Below, piece after piece: positions 48,037-57,319 of a stretch of DNA of 64,000 bases. The stretch's first letter is position 1; each line of letters begins with the position of its first letter. The stretch lies in contig NZ_QGGU01000010.1 in the NCBI RefSeq assembly GCF_003148745.1, positions 35,289 through 99,288 of the forward strand, written 5' to 3'. Source of the stretch: Pleionea mediterranea (GTDB taxonomy: Bacteria > Pseudomonadota > Gammaproteobacteria > Enterobacterales > Kangiellaceae). The position numbers were made by a program, and so were the translations under genes. Under the pieces are notes generated by a model, which had not been told where the DNA came from, did not search any database, and saw nothing but the letters and a program-made list of their open reading frames with translations.

Positions 48037-48618
48037 CTAGTTATCGCTCTGCTCTTGTACTTGCAGCGCCTTTTTGCGACGGCGCTCTTTTATAAACTCT
48101 GGAACGAAAGGTTCGCCTTTGGCTTTATCTAACTCCACAAGATCTCGTGTAATATTATCGGACGCCATTTTTGCATTGCTTAACCAGCTTACTACTTCAT
48201 TATTCGAGGTTATGCTAGTTATCAAATATACTCGCTTTGGATGTTCACTATTTTCGCCTGTATAATCTCGAACTAATATAAAATCATTAAGGTTATCTGC
48301 AATACTCTTGATATCTTTCGGATAGTTTAGTGTTGCATGGAAATAAGTATTTACTGATTTATCAAACCAAACAAAGTAACCTTTTTTTGGGTATTTTTCT
48401 GGAAACATAGAAGCTGATGCTCCACCACTGGCAAGGCAGCAGCCAATGACACCTGCAGGTACATTCATATAGTCATCATATTTAGCTGTAACCAATAAAA
48501 AGCGGTTGCTTTCTTCGGCACTGAATCCAAAAGTGTAGTCCACAGGTTCACTGCAAGACATCATACTTAAAGAGCTTAGTATGATAACAAGGCAGCCAAG
48601 TATCCGTTTTAATGCCAT
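48037..48618 (-). CDS. Tandem immunity-like lipoprotein 4 (last of four)
   Basis: 193 residues: signal peptide with lipobox MMSC, then SEPVDYTFGFSAEESNRFLL, a GVIGCC motif, MFPEKYPKKGYFVW and, at the C-terminus, a KGEPFVPEFIKERRRKKA tail shared by all four paralogues. A periplasm-facing lipoprotein beside a Tle1-type lipase is most simply its immunity protein. Copies 2 and 4 share a near-identical signal peptide (MALK[Q/R]ILGCLVI[L/I]LSSL), implying a recent duplication. Confidence 0.75.
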   Translation of the reverse strand: MALKRILGCLVIILSSLSMMSCSEPVDYTFGFSAEESNRFLLVTAKYDDYMNVPAGVIGCCLASGGASASMFPEKYPKKGYFVWFDKSVNTYFHATLNYPKDIKSIADNLNDFILVRDYTGENSEHPKRVYLITSITSNNEVVSWLSNAKMASDNITRDLVELDKAKGEPFVPEFIKERRRKKALQVQEQSDN

Positions 48619-49185
48619 TTATTTTGTACTTTCACTATCGCTCTTTTCTCGTGCTTGCAGCGCCTTTTTTCGGCGGCGCTCTTTTATAAACTCAGGAACG
48701 AAGGGTTCGCCTTTGGCTTTATCTAACTCGATTAACGTTCTGTCGTTGTATTTATTTCCAATCATTCCATTACTGATCCAGCTAATAGCTTCATTTTCTG
48801 AGGTGATACTGGTTAATAAATAAACTTCTTTTGGATATTTTTCTCCATCTGTAAAATTAACAAAATCAGGTAAACCATCCGCAATTTCTTTCAGGTTTTC
48901 AGGATATTTCAATGTTGCTCGATAATACGACTCGGTAGCTTCATCGTGCCAAACAAAATAGCCTTTTTTGGGGTATTTTTCTGGAAACATCGAAGCTGAT
49001 TTACTGCCACTGGCCAAGCAGCAACCAATTATTCCTGCAGGCACATTCATGTAGTCATCATACTCCGCAGTTAATAGGTAAAAGCGATCCGTTTCTTCGG
49101 CACTGAATCCAAAAGTATAGTCAACTGGCTCGGAGCATGCGACTAAGCTCAAAGTAGTTAAAACGAGAATGATTAATCGCATCAC
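48619..49185 (-). CDS. Tandem immunity-like lipoprotein 3
   Basis: 188 residues. Lipobox LVAC then SEPVDYTFGFSAEETDRFYL, IIGCCLASGSKSASMFPEKY and the same C-terminal KGEPFVPEFIKERRRKKA. The stop and the next ATG are adjacent (48619/48618) and copy 2 ends just before (49187). Its divergence from copies 2 and 4 lies mainly in the middle, where an effector contact would be expected. Confidence 0.75.
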   Translation of the reverse strand: MMRLIILVLTTLSLVACSEPVDYTFGFSAEETDRFYLLTAEYDDYMNVPAGIIGCCLASGSKSASMFPEKYPKKGYFVWHDEATESYYRATLKYPENLKEIADGLPDFVNFTDGEKYPKEVYLLTSITSENEAISWISNGMIGNKYNDRTLIELDKAKGEPFVPEFIKERRRKKALQAREKSDSESTK

Positions 49186-49186
49186 T

Positions 49187-49786
49187 TTAGTTTACGTCCT
49201 CATTTATCTCCGCATTCTTTTTAGCTTCCTCTGCTTTTTTACGCTGTCGTTCTTTTATAAACTCAGGTACGAAAGGTTCGCCTTTGGCTCGGTCGAGCTC
49301 AATAATTGTACGATCAATATGTGACGCACCCATTTTAGCATTGGCGAGCCAAGTTATTACTTCATTTTTTGATGTAATACTTGTAATTAAATAAATTCTT
49401 TTAGGTCTCTTACTTTCAATATCTTTATAATCCTTTACTGTATAAAAGTCCGGCAACTTTTTATCCGCAATTTCCTTTAAGTTTTCAGGGTATTTTAATG
49501 TTGCTTGATAATAACTTTCCGAAATTTTATCGTACCAAACAAAATAACCTTTCTTTGGGTATTTATCTGGAAATACTGATACAGAGGCACCGCCACTAGC
49601 GAGACAGCAGCCAATTACGCCTGCTGGCACATTCATATAGTCATCATACTTCGCTGTAAACAATAAAAAACGATTGCTTTCTTCGGCACTGAATCCAAAA
49701 GTGTAGTCCACAGGCTCACTGCAAGACATCATACTCAAAGAGCTTAGTAAAATAACAAGGCAACCAAGTATCTGTTTTAATGCCAT
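49187..49786 (-). CDS. Tandem immunity-like lipoprotein 2
   Basis: 199 residues. Lipobox MMSC, SEPVDYTFGFSAEESNRFLL, then GVIGCCLASGGASVSVFPDK and the conserved tail in slightly changed form (KERQRKKAEEAKKNAEINED), longest of the four. ATG follows the preceding stop without a gap. Confidence 0.75.
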   Translation of the reverse strand: MALKQILGCLVILLSSLSMMSCSEPVDYTFGFSAEESNRFLLFTAKYDDYMNVPAGVIGCCLASGGASVSVFPDKYPKKGYFVWYDKISESYYQATLKYPENLKEIADKKLPDFYTVKDYKDIESKRPKRIYLITSITSKNEVITWLANAKMGASHIDRTIIELDRAKGEPFVPEFIKERQRKKAEEAKKNAEINEDVN

Positions 49787-50365
49787 TTATTTTCCACTCT
49801 CACTATCGGTCTGGTTTTTTGCTTGCAGTGCCTTTTTGCGACGGCGCTCTTTTATAAATTCCGGAACGAAGGGCTCGCCTTTGGCACGATCGAGCTCGAT
49901 TAAATTCCTTTTTACATATGGACCACCAATTCCCCTATTACTAATCCAACTAACAACTTCATTCTTAGAGGTTATACTGGACAAAATATATATTTGTTTA
50001 GGCTTTTTACTAACTTTTCCTTGAAATCCTGTTACCGATATAAACTCAGGTAAGTCATCAGCAATTACTTTTAAGTTTTTGGGGTAGTTTAATGTCGCAT
50101 GATAATAAATATCAGCAGGCTTATCGTGCCAAACAAAGTAACCTTTACGTGGATATTTTTCTGGAAACATGGAAGCAGAAGCACTACCACTGGCTAAGCA
50201 GCAACCTATAATACCAGCTGGTACATTCATATAATCATCAAACTCAGCAGTGACCAAATAAAAACGATCCGACTCTTCTGCACTAAAGCCAAATCGATAA
50301 TCAACCGGTTCACTGCAAGCTGCTGTAATAGAAATTAACAAGCAAAGTATAAATATTCGAAACAT
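49787..50365 (-). CDS. Tandem immunity-like lipoprotein 1
   Basis: 192 residues starting MFRIFILCLLISITAACSEP (lipobox ITAAC). VDYRFGFSAEESDRFYLVTA and GIIGCCLASGSASASMFPEK follow, with the same tail. One base separates the lipase stop and this ATG, so they are translationally coupled. The GCC...P...W pattern recalls DUF3304/DUF2931-type lipoproteins found beside T6SS lipase effectors; which of the two is not decidable by eye. Confidence 0.78.
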   Translation of the reverse strand: MFRIFILCLLISITAACSEPVDYRFGFSAEESDRFYLVTAEFDDYMNVPAGIIGCCLASGSASASMFPEKYPRKGYFVWHDKPADIYYHATLNYPKNLKVIADDLPEFISVTGFQGKVSKKPKQIYILSSITSKNEVVSWISNRGIGGPYVKRNLIELDRAKGEPFVPEFIKERRRKKALQAKNQTDSESGK

Positions 50366-50366
50366 A

Positions 50367-52511
50367 TTATTTGTTTGCCTCAAAGGGTTGATTGTAAAAG
50401 ATTTCTCGCTGTTGGTTTTCTGCCGTTTCAACAGGGTTGGTTTCGGCTTGATTAGCATTAACCCATGCTCCGTCAGGTGTTATAGGGGAGTGCGAGTGGT
50501 GAATATAGTCTCGATACAAAAGCTCTATCGACTTCTCGCATCCGTCCTCTACTTCTTGGTGAAGTTGTCGTAAATTTTCTGGGATCTCATATTCCAAATT
50601 CTGACTACCGAGTTCACTAATACTTTTGAATGGTACGTGTTTTTCTTTGGCTTTTTTATACATCTTTTCTAGAGCAATATACGCCAGTTCTTTCTTAACA
50701 TGGCGCTTCCAAACGATATACACCATCATCACTTTTGTATTGTTACGCGCTCTCGTCTCAATACCTGATTCTAACTCGATACGACCACCGAAAGCGGCTT
50801 TTTCATTTTTCCAAAACTGCAATCGATTATTCATAGAATCTAACGCTTGACTCCTTGCCGAGTCAGAATTGCCAATCCAGGTTATTCGTTGCTTCTCTAA
50901 ATAAATGGTTCGCTCAATATGCTCACCGCCATAACCACCGCCAATATCGGAGTGAGCACCGGGCAAAACTTCTTCTTCAAAGTGCGGAGCTGGCAATTTA
51001 TTTATGTTTGTTCTGATACTACTGAGAGGGAAATATTCTCGGACTTCATGAAAAGCCGTTAAATGATAAACAGCTTTCGCACTGGTCCAGCCAAGGTTTA
51101 AGTTAAAGCTCATATTATCTTCATCGCCGGGCAATCCTATTGAACCAACGGTATCAAATAGTCCACAAAATCGAATTTTAATAATGACCTGCTTATTCGA
51201 CCAGTAAGCATTATTAGGCATTTTCTTTAGTCTGTGCAATCGGTTCACCAAAGCTCTCGCAGTTGCAGCACCTCGACTGAAGCCAAAAATATCAAGCACT
51301 AAATCAATTCGATTATACCCACCTGCAAACCTATCTAAAAATGTACTAACGTATTGTACCGCCTCTTCTATACGCGAATTAACCTTTAACCCAAACGCCT
51401 GCTCGAGATTGGAGTAATCGGCTTTCTCTCCTGATTCACAGGCTAAATCATCATCATAGGTCCCTATGCCTTTGATATAAGCCTTACCCAGTCCTAGCGC
51501 ATCTTGCTGAGGATAAAGCTCAAATAACTTGGCTATATTGGTGGGTTCGTAATCATCATCGGCGCATTGCATATCCACTTGCCGGTTATTGCCGGTGCCA
51601 TCAAAGAATACGCCAAATTGCAATTCCTTTACCGCTTCTACGGTAAACTCGATTTGCGACACCGCACTTCCTGCGGTTGCAGTGAGCTGATACTTGCCCG
51701 GCTCTAGCGATAAGGCCGCGTCCCAGTAGTGTCGTTGATCCTGCGCTAAAGCAGGCACATCAATACGTTTTGCTCCTGAGCCAGAGCCGCGCCATTTAAG
51801 TTCAACAGAATCGTGATTGCTCACTGAGCCTTCAATCAGCACATTCCAACCGTTGGGTACGCGAACAAGGGTTCCTGCGGTTAGCCCTGTTGTTTGTGAC
51901 ACATGACTGTTAAAACCGTACACTTGTCGGGGTTCTTTCTTTCCGGAATATTTAAACGCGATGGCAGCGGCGTCTTCGCCCAGTTGTACGGTATGTTCTG
52001 CGAATCGCATTTGTGTTTTGTTGGATTTTTCCAGTGTGATGATTTGGCCGTTATCGGGTGATAATAGAGTCACTGTCGGAATTGCTTGCGGATGGGTAAA
52101 CTCATTAATGGCACGAAAAAACTGGTTGGCGGCTTGTTGAGTGGCATCACTGACAACATGGCCACTTGAAACAGTCTTGTTATTTTCTGACACCGCTTTA
52201 AAGGGTGCGAACCCAAGAGCTTTGTTATCGCTGTCGTACTGACGAAACCCAACTTGCTCCCACCGACCTTTGTTATAATACCAGAACTGGCACTGTTGGT
52301 CGTATCGAAACAGTTCCCGTTTATCGCGGGGGATGTCACACCAGGTTTGCCGTGTCAGACTCTGCCGGATCACATCGGGTAGTTGAGCTTTTCGATAGCC
52401 GCTCAGGGGTTTCGATTGGATAATTGCTTTTTGGCTAAGTTGTTCCGACTGCTCGCTACGGGACTGCAGATGTTGAAAAAACTTGTCATCGTTATTGGTT
52501 ATTAACTCCAT
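50367..52511 (-). CDS. Tle1-type phospholipase effector (T6SS-associated lipase)
   Basis: 714 residues. The C-terminal half is a DUF2235/Tle1 alpha-beta hydrolase: GVFFDGTGNN (about 300), GFSRGAA (nucleophile Ser412 in G-x-S-x-G), LFDTVGSIG (Asp453) and PGAHSDIGGGYG (His520), a complete Ser-Asp-His triad. The N-terminal ~290 residues contain two beta-sandwich-like segments (TVTLLSPDNGQIITLEK; YQLTATAGSAVSQIEFTVEA) and may bind a secretion partner. Such enzymes are delivered by type VI secretion and cleave phospholipids of a rival; no vgrG, hcp or PAAR gene is in view. Start is 52511 or 52553; neither has an ideal ribosome site. Confidence 0.85.
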   Translation of the reverse strand: MELITNNDDKFFQHLQSRSEQSEQLSQKAIIQSKPLSGYRKAQLPDVIRQSLTRQTWCDIPRDKRELFRYDQQCQFWYYNKGRWEQVGFRQYDSDNKALGFAPFKAVSENNKTVSSGHVVSDATQQAANQFFRAINEFTHPQAIPTVTLLSPDNGQIITLEKSNKTQMRFAEHTVQLGEDAAAIAFKYSGKKEPRQVYGFNSHVSQTTGLTAGTLVRVPNGWNVLIEGSVSNHDSVELKWRGSGSGAKRIDVPALAQDQRHYWDAALSLEPGKYQLTATAGSAVSQIEFTVEAVKELQFGVFFDGTGNNRQVDMQCADDDYEPTNIAKLFELYPQQDALGLGKAYIKGIGTYDDDLACESGEKADYSNLEQAFGLKVNSRIEEAVQYVSTFLDRFAGGYNRIDLVLDIFGFSRGAATARALVNRLHRLKKMPNNAYWSNKQVIIKIRFCGLFDTVGSIGLPGDEDNMSFNLNLGWTSAKAVYHLTAFHEVREYFPLSSIRTNINKLPAPHFEEEVLPGAHSDIGGGYGGEHIERTIYLEKQRITWIGNSDSARSQALDSMNNRLQFWKNEKAAFGGRIELESGIETRARNNTKVMMVYIVWKRHVKKELAYIALEKMYKKAKEKHVPFKSISELGSQNLEYEIPENLRQLHQEVEDGCEKSIELLYRDYIHHSHSPITPDGAWVNANQAETNPVETAENQQREIFYNQPFEANK

Positions 52512-52672
52512 GATTGAACACTTCCTTGCATCCTTACTGACAGGCGCAATCATACTTGCTGTTAAGAAGTGTTAAAAGCTGCAGCGGGTTAAGTTGAGAA
52601 ATAGCGCACGAGATTCATTAATTTATCGAACTTAAACAGTCCGCTATCACCTGATAAATGGTTAAGTCACAT

Positions 52673-54388
52673 TCAATGGTTCTGAGCACCACCAGCACCG
52701 CGAGGGTAACGAATGTCTTCAACCATTTGCTGGATCTGGTCGGGCACATTTGCGGTAAACCGGCTCACCACAAAAGCCACCGTAAAGTTAATCAGCATTC
52801 CCAAAGTACCAATGCCCTCCGGTGAAATACCAAATAACCAGTTTTCCGGCTTATTCTCTATCAGCGGCTCAAAAAACACCCCTTTAAACATAAGAATATA
52901 CCCGGCGGTAAAGGTAATGCCGCACACCATACCGGCCATGGCGCCCTGTTTATTCATGGTTTTACTGAAGATCCCCATAATAATCGCCGGGAAGAATGAT
53001 GAAGCCGCCAGACCAAACGCAAAGGCCACCACTTGCGCCACAAACCCGGGTGGATAAATACCTGCAATGCCGGCAATCACCACTGCCACCGCCGCCGATA
53101 ATCGGGCAAACAACAATTCCTGCTTGTCGGTTATATCAGGCATTAAATTACGTTTTAACAAGTCGTGAGAGATAGAGGTGGATATAACCAGCAGCAAGCC
53201 TGCTGCTGTAGATAAGGCTGCCGCAAGGCCGCCCGCAGCCACTAACGCAATGACCCAGTTCGGCAGTTCGGCAATTTCAGGATTGGCCAGCACCATAATA
53301 TCGCGATCGATGGACATTTCATTACGTTCATCCCCGGAGTAAAACATGCGGCCATCGTTATTATTGTCTTGCCACGAAATCAGACCGGTTTGCTCCCAGG
53401 TTTTAATCCAGCCGGGGGCTTTTTCGTAGGCAACACCCTGACTGTCGGGCCCATTAATGGTGTCGATCATATTGACCCGTGCAAACACCGCAACCGCTGG
53501 CGCCGTGGTGTAAAGCAGCGCAATAAATACCAGCGCCCAGCCGGCCGACTTTCGTGCATCTCGAACTTTTGGCACGGTAAAAAAACGCACAATCACGTGG
53601 GGTAATCCGGCGGTGCCCACCATTAAGGCTGCGGTAATAAAAAACACGTCGATGGTGCCTTTGCTACCATCGGTGTAGGCGGCAAAACCAAGCTCTTGCG
53701 ATAAGCCATCGAGCTTATCGAGCAAATAGACTCCGGGCTCGCCCGCCACTTCGCCACCAAAACCCAGCTGTGGAATAGGATTACCAGTGATTAAAATAGA
53801 GATAAAAATGGCCGGTACCAGATAAGCAAAAATCAGTACGCAATATTGCGCCACCTGCGTGTAGGTTATGCCCTTCATACCGCCGAGTACCGCGTAGAAA
53901 AATACAATGGCCATACCGATGAACACACCTAAGGTTAACTCCACTTCGAGAAAGCGCGAAAACACCACGCCAACTCCACGCATTTGCCCTGCCACATAGG
54001 TAAAACAAACAAAAATGGCACAAATCACCGCAATGGTTCGGGCCGCCTGAGAATAATAGCGATCACCAATAAAATCTGGCACGGTAAACTTGCCGAACTT
54101 GCGTAGATAAGGTGCAATTAGCAGCGCTAATAATACATAGCCGCCGGTCCAGCCCATCAGATAGACACCGCCATCGTAGCCCATAAAAGAGATAAGCCCG
54201 GCCATAGAAATCCACGAAGCCGCCGACATCCAGTCGGCTGCGGTAGCCATACCATTCGCCACCGGATGAACACCACCACCGGCCACATAAAAGTCGTTAG
54301 TGGAGCTGGCACGGGACCAGATTGCAATGCCTATGTATAAAACGAAGGTGGCACCAACCACCAGAAAGGTTAAGCTTTGTAAGTCCAT
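52673..54388 (-). CDS. Sodium:solute symporter (ActP/VC_2705-type)
   Basis: 571 residues, about 13 transmembrane helices, SSS family. The N-terminal part (NDFYVAGGGVHPVANGMATA, then ADWMSAASWISMAGLIS) and the core AAGGLAAALSTAAGLLLVIS are typical of acetate/pyruvate-like symporters that pair with a small DUF4212 protein. It follows that gene by 9 bp. Substrate is likely a short monocarboxylate; not determinable here. Confidence 0.92.
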   Translation of the reverse strand: MDLQSLTFLVVGATFVLYIGIAIWSRASSTNDFYVAGGGVHPVANGMATAADWMSAASWISMAGLISFMGYDGGVYLMGWTGGYVLLALLIAPYLRKFGKFTVPDFIGDRYYSQAARTIAVICAIFVCFTYVAGQMRGVGVVFSRFLEVELTLGVFIGMAIVFFYAVLGGMKGITYTQVAQYCVLIFAYLVPAIFISILITGNPIPQLGFGGEVAGEPGVYLLDKLDGLSQELGFAAYTDGSKGTIDVFFITAALMVGTAGLPHVIVRFFTVPKVRDARKSAGWALVFIALLYTTAPAVAVFARVNMIDTINGPDSQGVAYEKAPGWIKTWEQTGLISWQDNNNDGRMFYSGDERNEMSIDRDIMVLANPEIAELPNWVIALVAAGGLAAALSTAAGLLLVISTSISHDLLKRNLMPDITDKQELLFARLSAAVAVVIAGIAGIYPPGFVAQVVAFAFGLAASSFFPAIIMGIFSKTMNKQGAMAGMVCGITFTAGYILMFKGVFFEPLIENKPENWLFGISPEGIGTLGMLINFTVAFVVSRFTANVPDQIQQMVEDIRYPRGAGGAQNH

Positions 54389-54397
54389 TTAATGCTC

Positions 54398-54664
54398 CTA
54401 GTCTTCACGCACGTTAAACTGACGATCCAGCTTATTCATTTTGTAAACGTAAACAAAAATCAGGATCACAAAGGTATAAATCGATCCTTGCTGCGCGAAC
54501 CAGAAACCAAGTTTAAATCCCATCATTTGAAACTGATTTAAAACATCCACCAGTAAAATGCCAAAGCCATAAGACACCACAAACCAGATGGACAAGAGCA
54601 CCGCCATTATTTTTAAGTTTGCTCGCCAGTAGGCTTGTGCTTTATTTTTATTATCAAATGCCAT
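54398..54664 (-). CDS. DUF4212 small subunit of the symporter
   Basis: 88 residues with two transmembrane helices (LLSIWFVVSYGFGILLVDVL and FWFAQQGSIYTFVILIFVYV) and the DUF4212 pattern YWRANLK...GFWFAQQGSI. In such pairs it supports the large subunit's stability or function. The start at 54664 is supported by the family and an AAGG-containing upstream sequence; 54718 would add 18 unlikely residues. Confidence 0.93.
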   Translation of the reverse strand: MAFDNKNKAQAYWRANLKIMAVLLSIWFVVSYGFGILLVDVLNQFQMMGFKLGFWFAQQGSIYTFVILIFVYVYKMNKLDRQFNVRED

Positions 54665-55130
54665 AGTGAATACCTTCAATGGGTTAGATGCTATGAATCT
54701 AATGCATAAAGGGAGCAACCACTTAATGTCCCTGCTTTATTATTTTTAAGACTTAACGCTTTAATAAAGATTTTGCGATAACACAACACAATCGTTCTTT
54801 AAATCTGTTGCTGTAAGCGAAACTAAAACTTGCTTATAACTTAATCGATTTAATTGTCAGACGCAATTTTTTGACTGACCAATAAATCCATTAATCGACT
54901 GTTACAACGCATAGCTGACTAGAAGCTATCTCAAAAATACTGCACTTGAAGGTACAGCGTTAAATTTCGATTGAAAATTTCCAAAAAGTATCAGCTCAGA
55001 ACAACGCCTCATTACAACAAGCCATGCCATGACATTCTGCGACTGCTTCGATATACTCTTGGATTCACAACTATCTAACGCACATCAATCTACACATTTG
55101 TGCCCACTCATAAAAATTCCGGGATCTATT
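54665..55130. other. Intergenic region between symporter and a small gene
   Basis: About 465 bp between divergent genes. The AT-rich sequence should contain the symporter promoter; no repeat or structured element is recognised. Confidence 0.5.
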
Positions 55131-55481
55131 TTGTCAGACTCAAACGCCACGCAAACACGACTTGAAATTATTTCTGATCGAACCAAAGACGCTCATGCGC
55201 GCATTCAGCAAGATTTTCAATCAATTAATCCGGTGGTTGGTTTAAACAGACGCATGCGTAACGTTGGCTTTCCGGTGGATACCATTACCATCGATTGCTT
55301 ACAGACCCGCCGGCGAATCATTATTTTACTCAACGATGAAACACCGGAAACTGTTCAATATCAGTTTGCCTTTAAAGACAAAGATCCCAGCAGCGAATTT
55401 AAAACAATCCAGTTTAACGAGCTAACCGAGCAAATGTTGTATGACTGGATTGTCAGTTATTTTTCGAGCGATAAAAATTAA
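55131..55481 (+). CDS. Small protein of unknown function
   Basis: 116 residues from TTG 55131 (GGGAT upstream), LSDSNATQTRLEIISDRTKD. Cytoplasmic, no family recognised (VGLNRRMRNVGFPVDTITID, then RRRIIILLNDETPETVQYQF). Upstream in-frame ATG at 55029 would add a poorly conserved Cys-rich stretch. Confidence 0.6.
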   Translation: MSDSNATQTRLEIISDRTKDAHARIQQDFQSINPVVGLNRRMRNVGFPVDTITIDCLQTRRRIIILLNDETPETVQYQFAFKDKDPSSEFKTIQFNELTEQMLYDWIVSYFSSDKN

Positions 55482-55667
55482 TAGACCTAATCAATTAGTC
55501 TGACTTTTTGAAGGTTAAGTATTACGCAATCAATTAACGCCTATCTTTCTATTGACCTTCACTCCCTTTAGGTTCATTGTGGTTAAGCACCATTTACGGC
55601 ATATCTTTAGACATAACTCACCCGCTTTACAGTCGCGTCTAATTCATCGAAGCACCTCAGGAATACC

Positions 55668-56069
55668 ATGGAAACTATCAATAACCTTAAGATCATCGGC
55701 ATCGATCCTTCTCGAGCGCCTGTCATTCGTAAAGAGCCCTACATAGAACTTTACTTTAAACTCAACCACAAAGCGCCACGTGAGTGGGTGATCGCCTTTA
55801 ACGATTTTGTCGCCAAGGGAAAATACCCGGTTAAAATCAAACAGGAACAAGCGGACATTATTGAAACCTGGGTCCGTACCACAGAAGAAGTTGAACCCGC
55901 CTTTGAGCACATTAAATCAGCTGTCCACAAGTGCATTGAAAATCACGCCAGTAAATTATTGGCACAAAAAAATGCCGAAGCAGCCGCTAAAAGTGGTGTG
56001 GTACTCAGTGAAAAGCAAATAAAGTTAAACACAGTGATTGATCAGTTGAAATTTGAAACAGAGGATTGA
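55668..56069 (+). CDS. Small protein of unknown function
   Basis: 133 residues, cytoplasmic, helical: YIELYFKLNHKAPREWVIAF, then KIKQEQADIIETWVRTTEEV. No family recognised. It lies between the 55131 gene and the convergent gene at 56202. Confidence 0.6.
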   Translation: METINNLKIIGIDPSRAPVIRKEPYIELYFKLNHKAPREWVIAFNDFVAKGKYPVKIKQEQADIIETWVRTTEEVEPAFEHIKSAVHKCIENHASKLLAQKNAEAAAKSGVVLSEKQIKLNTVIDQLKFETED

Positions 56070-56201
56070 CAGTGTTTTTTGCAAGTGTTTTTACGTTAAT
56101 TTATTAAAGGTCTAGTTTAATACGACATACGAGTACAATGGACTGTTTCGAAAAACTTAATTCCACAACCGTAAGAAGAAAATCGGTTACGCCTGCCGCG
56201 T

Positions 56202-57170
56202 TTAAGAAGCAAAACTCAAACTTAAACGCGATTCCTGTTTCAGTCGCCGTTCACAATCTTTAAGCGCCAGCTTAAACAAGCCCCGTAAATGTTTTTTCAA
56301 ATGCTTAACAACCTGTTTTTTCTCAATTCCTTTCAGGCAACAAAACAGGGCTAATGCATAAGTGGCTTCATCTTGATTAAGCACCACCTGACGCACTGGC
56401 GATTGCCCACCGCCACATCCTCCGCAACCGCCCTGACGGGGAACCACCGCGCTGTTGGCAAAAATGACGCCAAAACCCATAAAAATACCCATCAACTCTG
56501 TGGCAACGGGTAAGTATTCTTTTCCGCCTGGCGGCGGATTTTCGGCAGCACTCACCAGATGCTGAGCCAGTCCTTGAGCAAAATGAGCAATCAAGCCTTC
56601 GGGGCTATTTAATTGCTGAGGATGAAATGAAAAATTAATGGAATTATTGCCAGTATTAGGCTCGGATGCATGACCAGCCGACATTACAAGATTAAGATCC
56701 GTTGAATACTCAGACTCATCAAACGCATTATTTTTTATTGAAGTGGTTTTTGTTGATGTGGCTTTTGTAACTGCGGGCTTCGTTTCTGTAGGCTTCGTAT
56801 CTTCGGACAATGCTTCTACTGAGCTGCCTAGTTCAAAACTGGCTTGCGCCTGTTTGCCCCGTAACTGCCCCTTTACTGATAAAGTCGCTGGATTTACTGG
56901 TTGATGTTCAGACTCGGTAACATTCAACAGTTTTGTCGGCCAATGGGTCATTCCGGCGTGTTGTTTAACCTGCTCAAAGATAAGGTTAGCCATGCCATTG
57001 ATGGAGTTTTGCTCACCGGGAAAATACTGATTGGTGGGCAAAACCAGCTCGGTTTCTTCAAAGAAAACCGATGGGTCGAATTGCTTGAACGCCCAGTCAT
57101 AGCTATCGAAGATCCAGTTGATGATTTCTTCGTCGAGCAATTGTTTATTACGGCTAAACAGGTTGAGCAT
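56202..57170 (-). CDS. Unknown protein divergent from the MoxR/VWA pair
   Basis: 322 residues starting MLNLFSRNKQLLDEEIINWI. The N-terminal ~100 residues (WIFDSYDWAFKQFDPSVFFE, then LVLPTNQYFPGE) and the C-terminal ~100 residues (PVATELMGIFMGFGVIFANS, then QGGCGGCGGGQ) are separated by a Thr/Lys-rich linker of low complexity. The CGGCGG motif could bind a metal. No family named. An upstream start at 57263 would run the frame through a palindrome, less likely. Confidence 0.6.
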   Translation of the reverse strand: MLNLFSRNKQLLDEEIINWIFDSYDWAFKQFDPSVFFEETELVLPTNQYFPGEQNSINGMANLIFEQVKQHAGMTHWPTKLLNVTESEHQPVNPATLSVKGQLRGKQAQASFELGSSVEALSEDTKPTETKPAVTKATSTKTTSIKNNAFDESEYSTDLNLVMSAGHASEPNTGNNSINFSFHPQQLNSPEGLIAHFAQGLAQHLVSAAENPPPGGKEYLPVATELMGIFMGFGVIFANSAVVPRQGGCGGCGGGQSPVRQVVLNQDEATYALALFCCLKGIEKKQVVKHLKKHLRGLFKLALKDCERRLKQESRLSLSFAS

Positions 57171-57212
57171 CAGACACCATGGTGTGTTAACAAAAACAAT
57201 GTCCTGAGTGTA

Positions 57213-57236
57213 CCTGAAATAACCGGTTATTTCAGG
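57213..57236. promoter_or_regulatory. Perfect 24-bp palindrome in the divergent promoter region
   Basis: CCTGAAATAACC followed directly by its reverse complement GGTTATTTCAGG. It lies between the start codons of divergent genes at 57170 and 57320, so it may be a shared operator for a dimeric regulator. Confidence 0.6.
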
Positions 57237-57319
57237 GGTCGAAAGCTCAGAACTTGGCTCCAATTAATTGACCTATGCTAAAATGCCGGCATTTGACGCT
57301 TAACCGACATGGGGAACCT

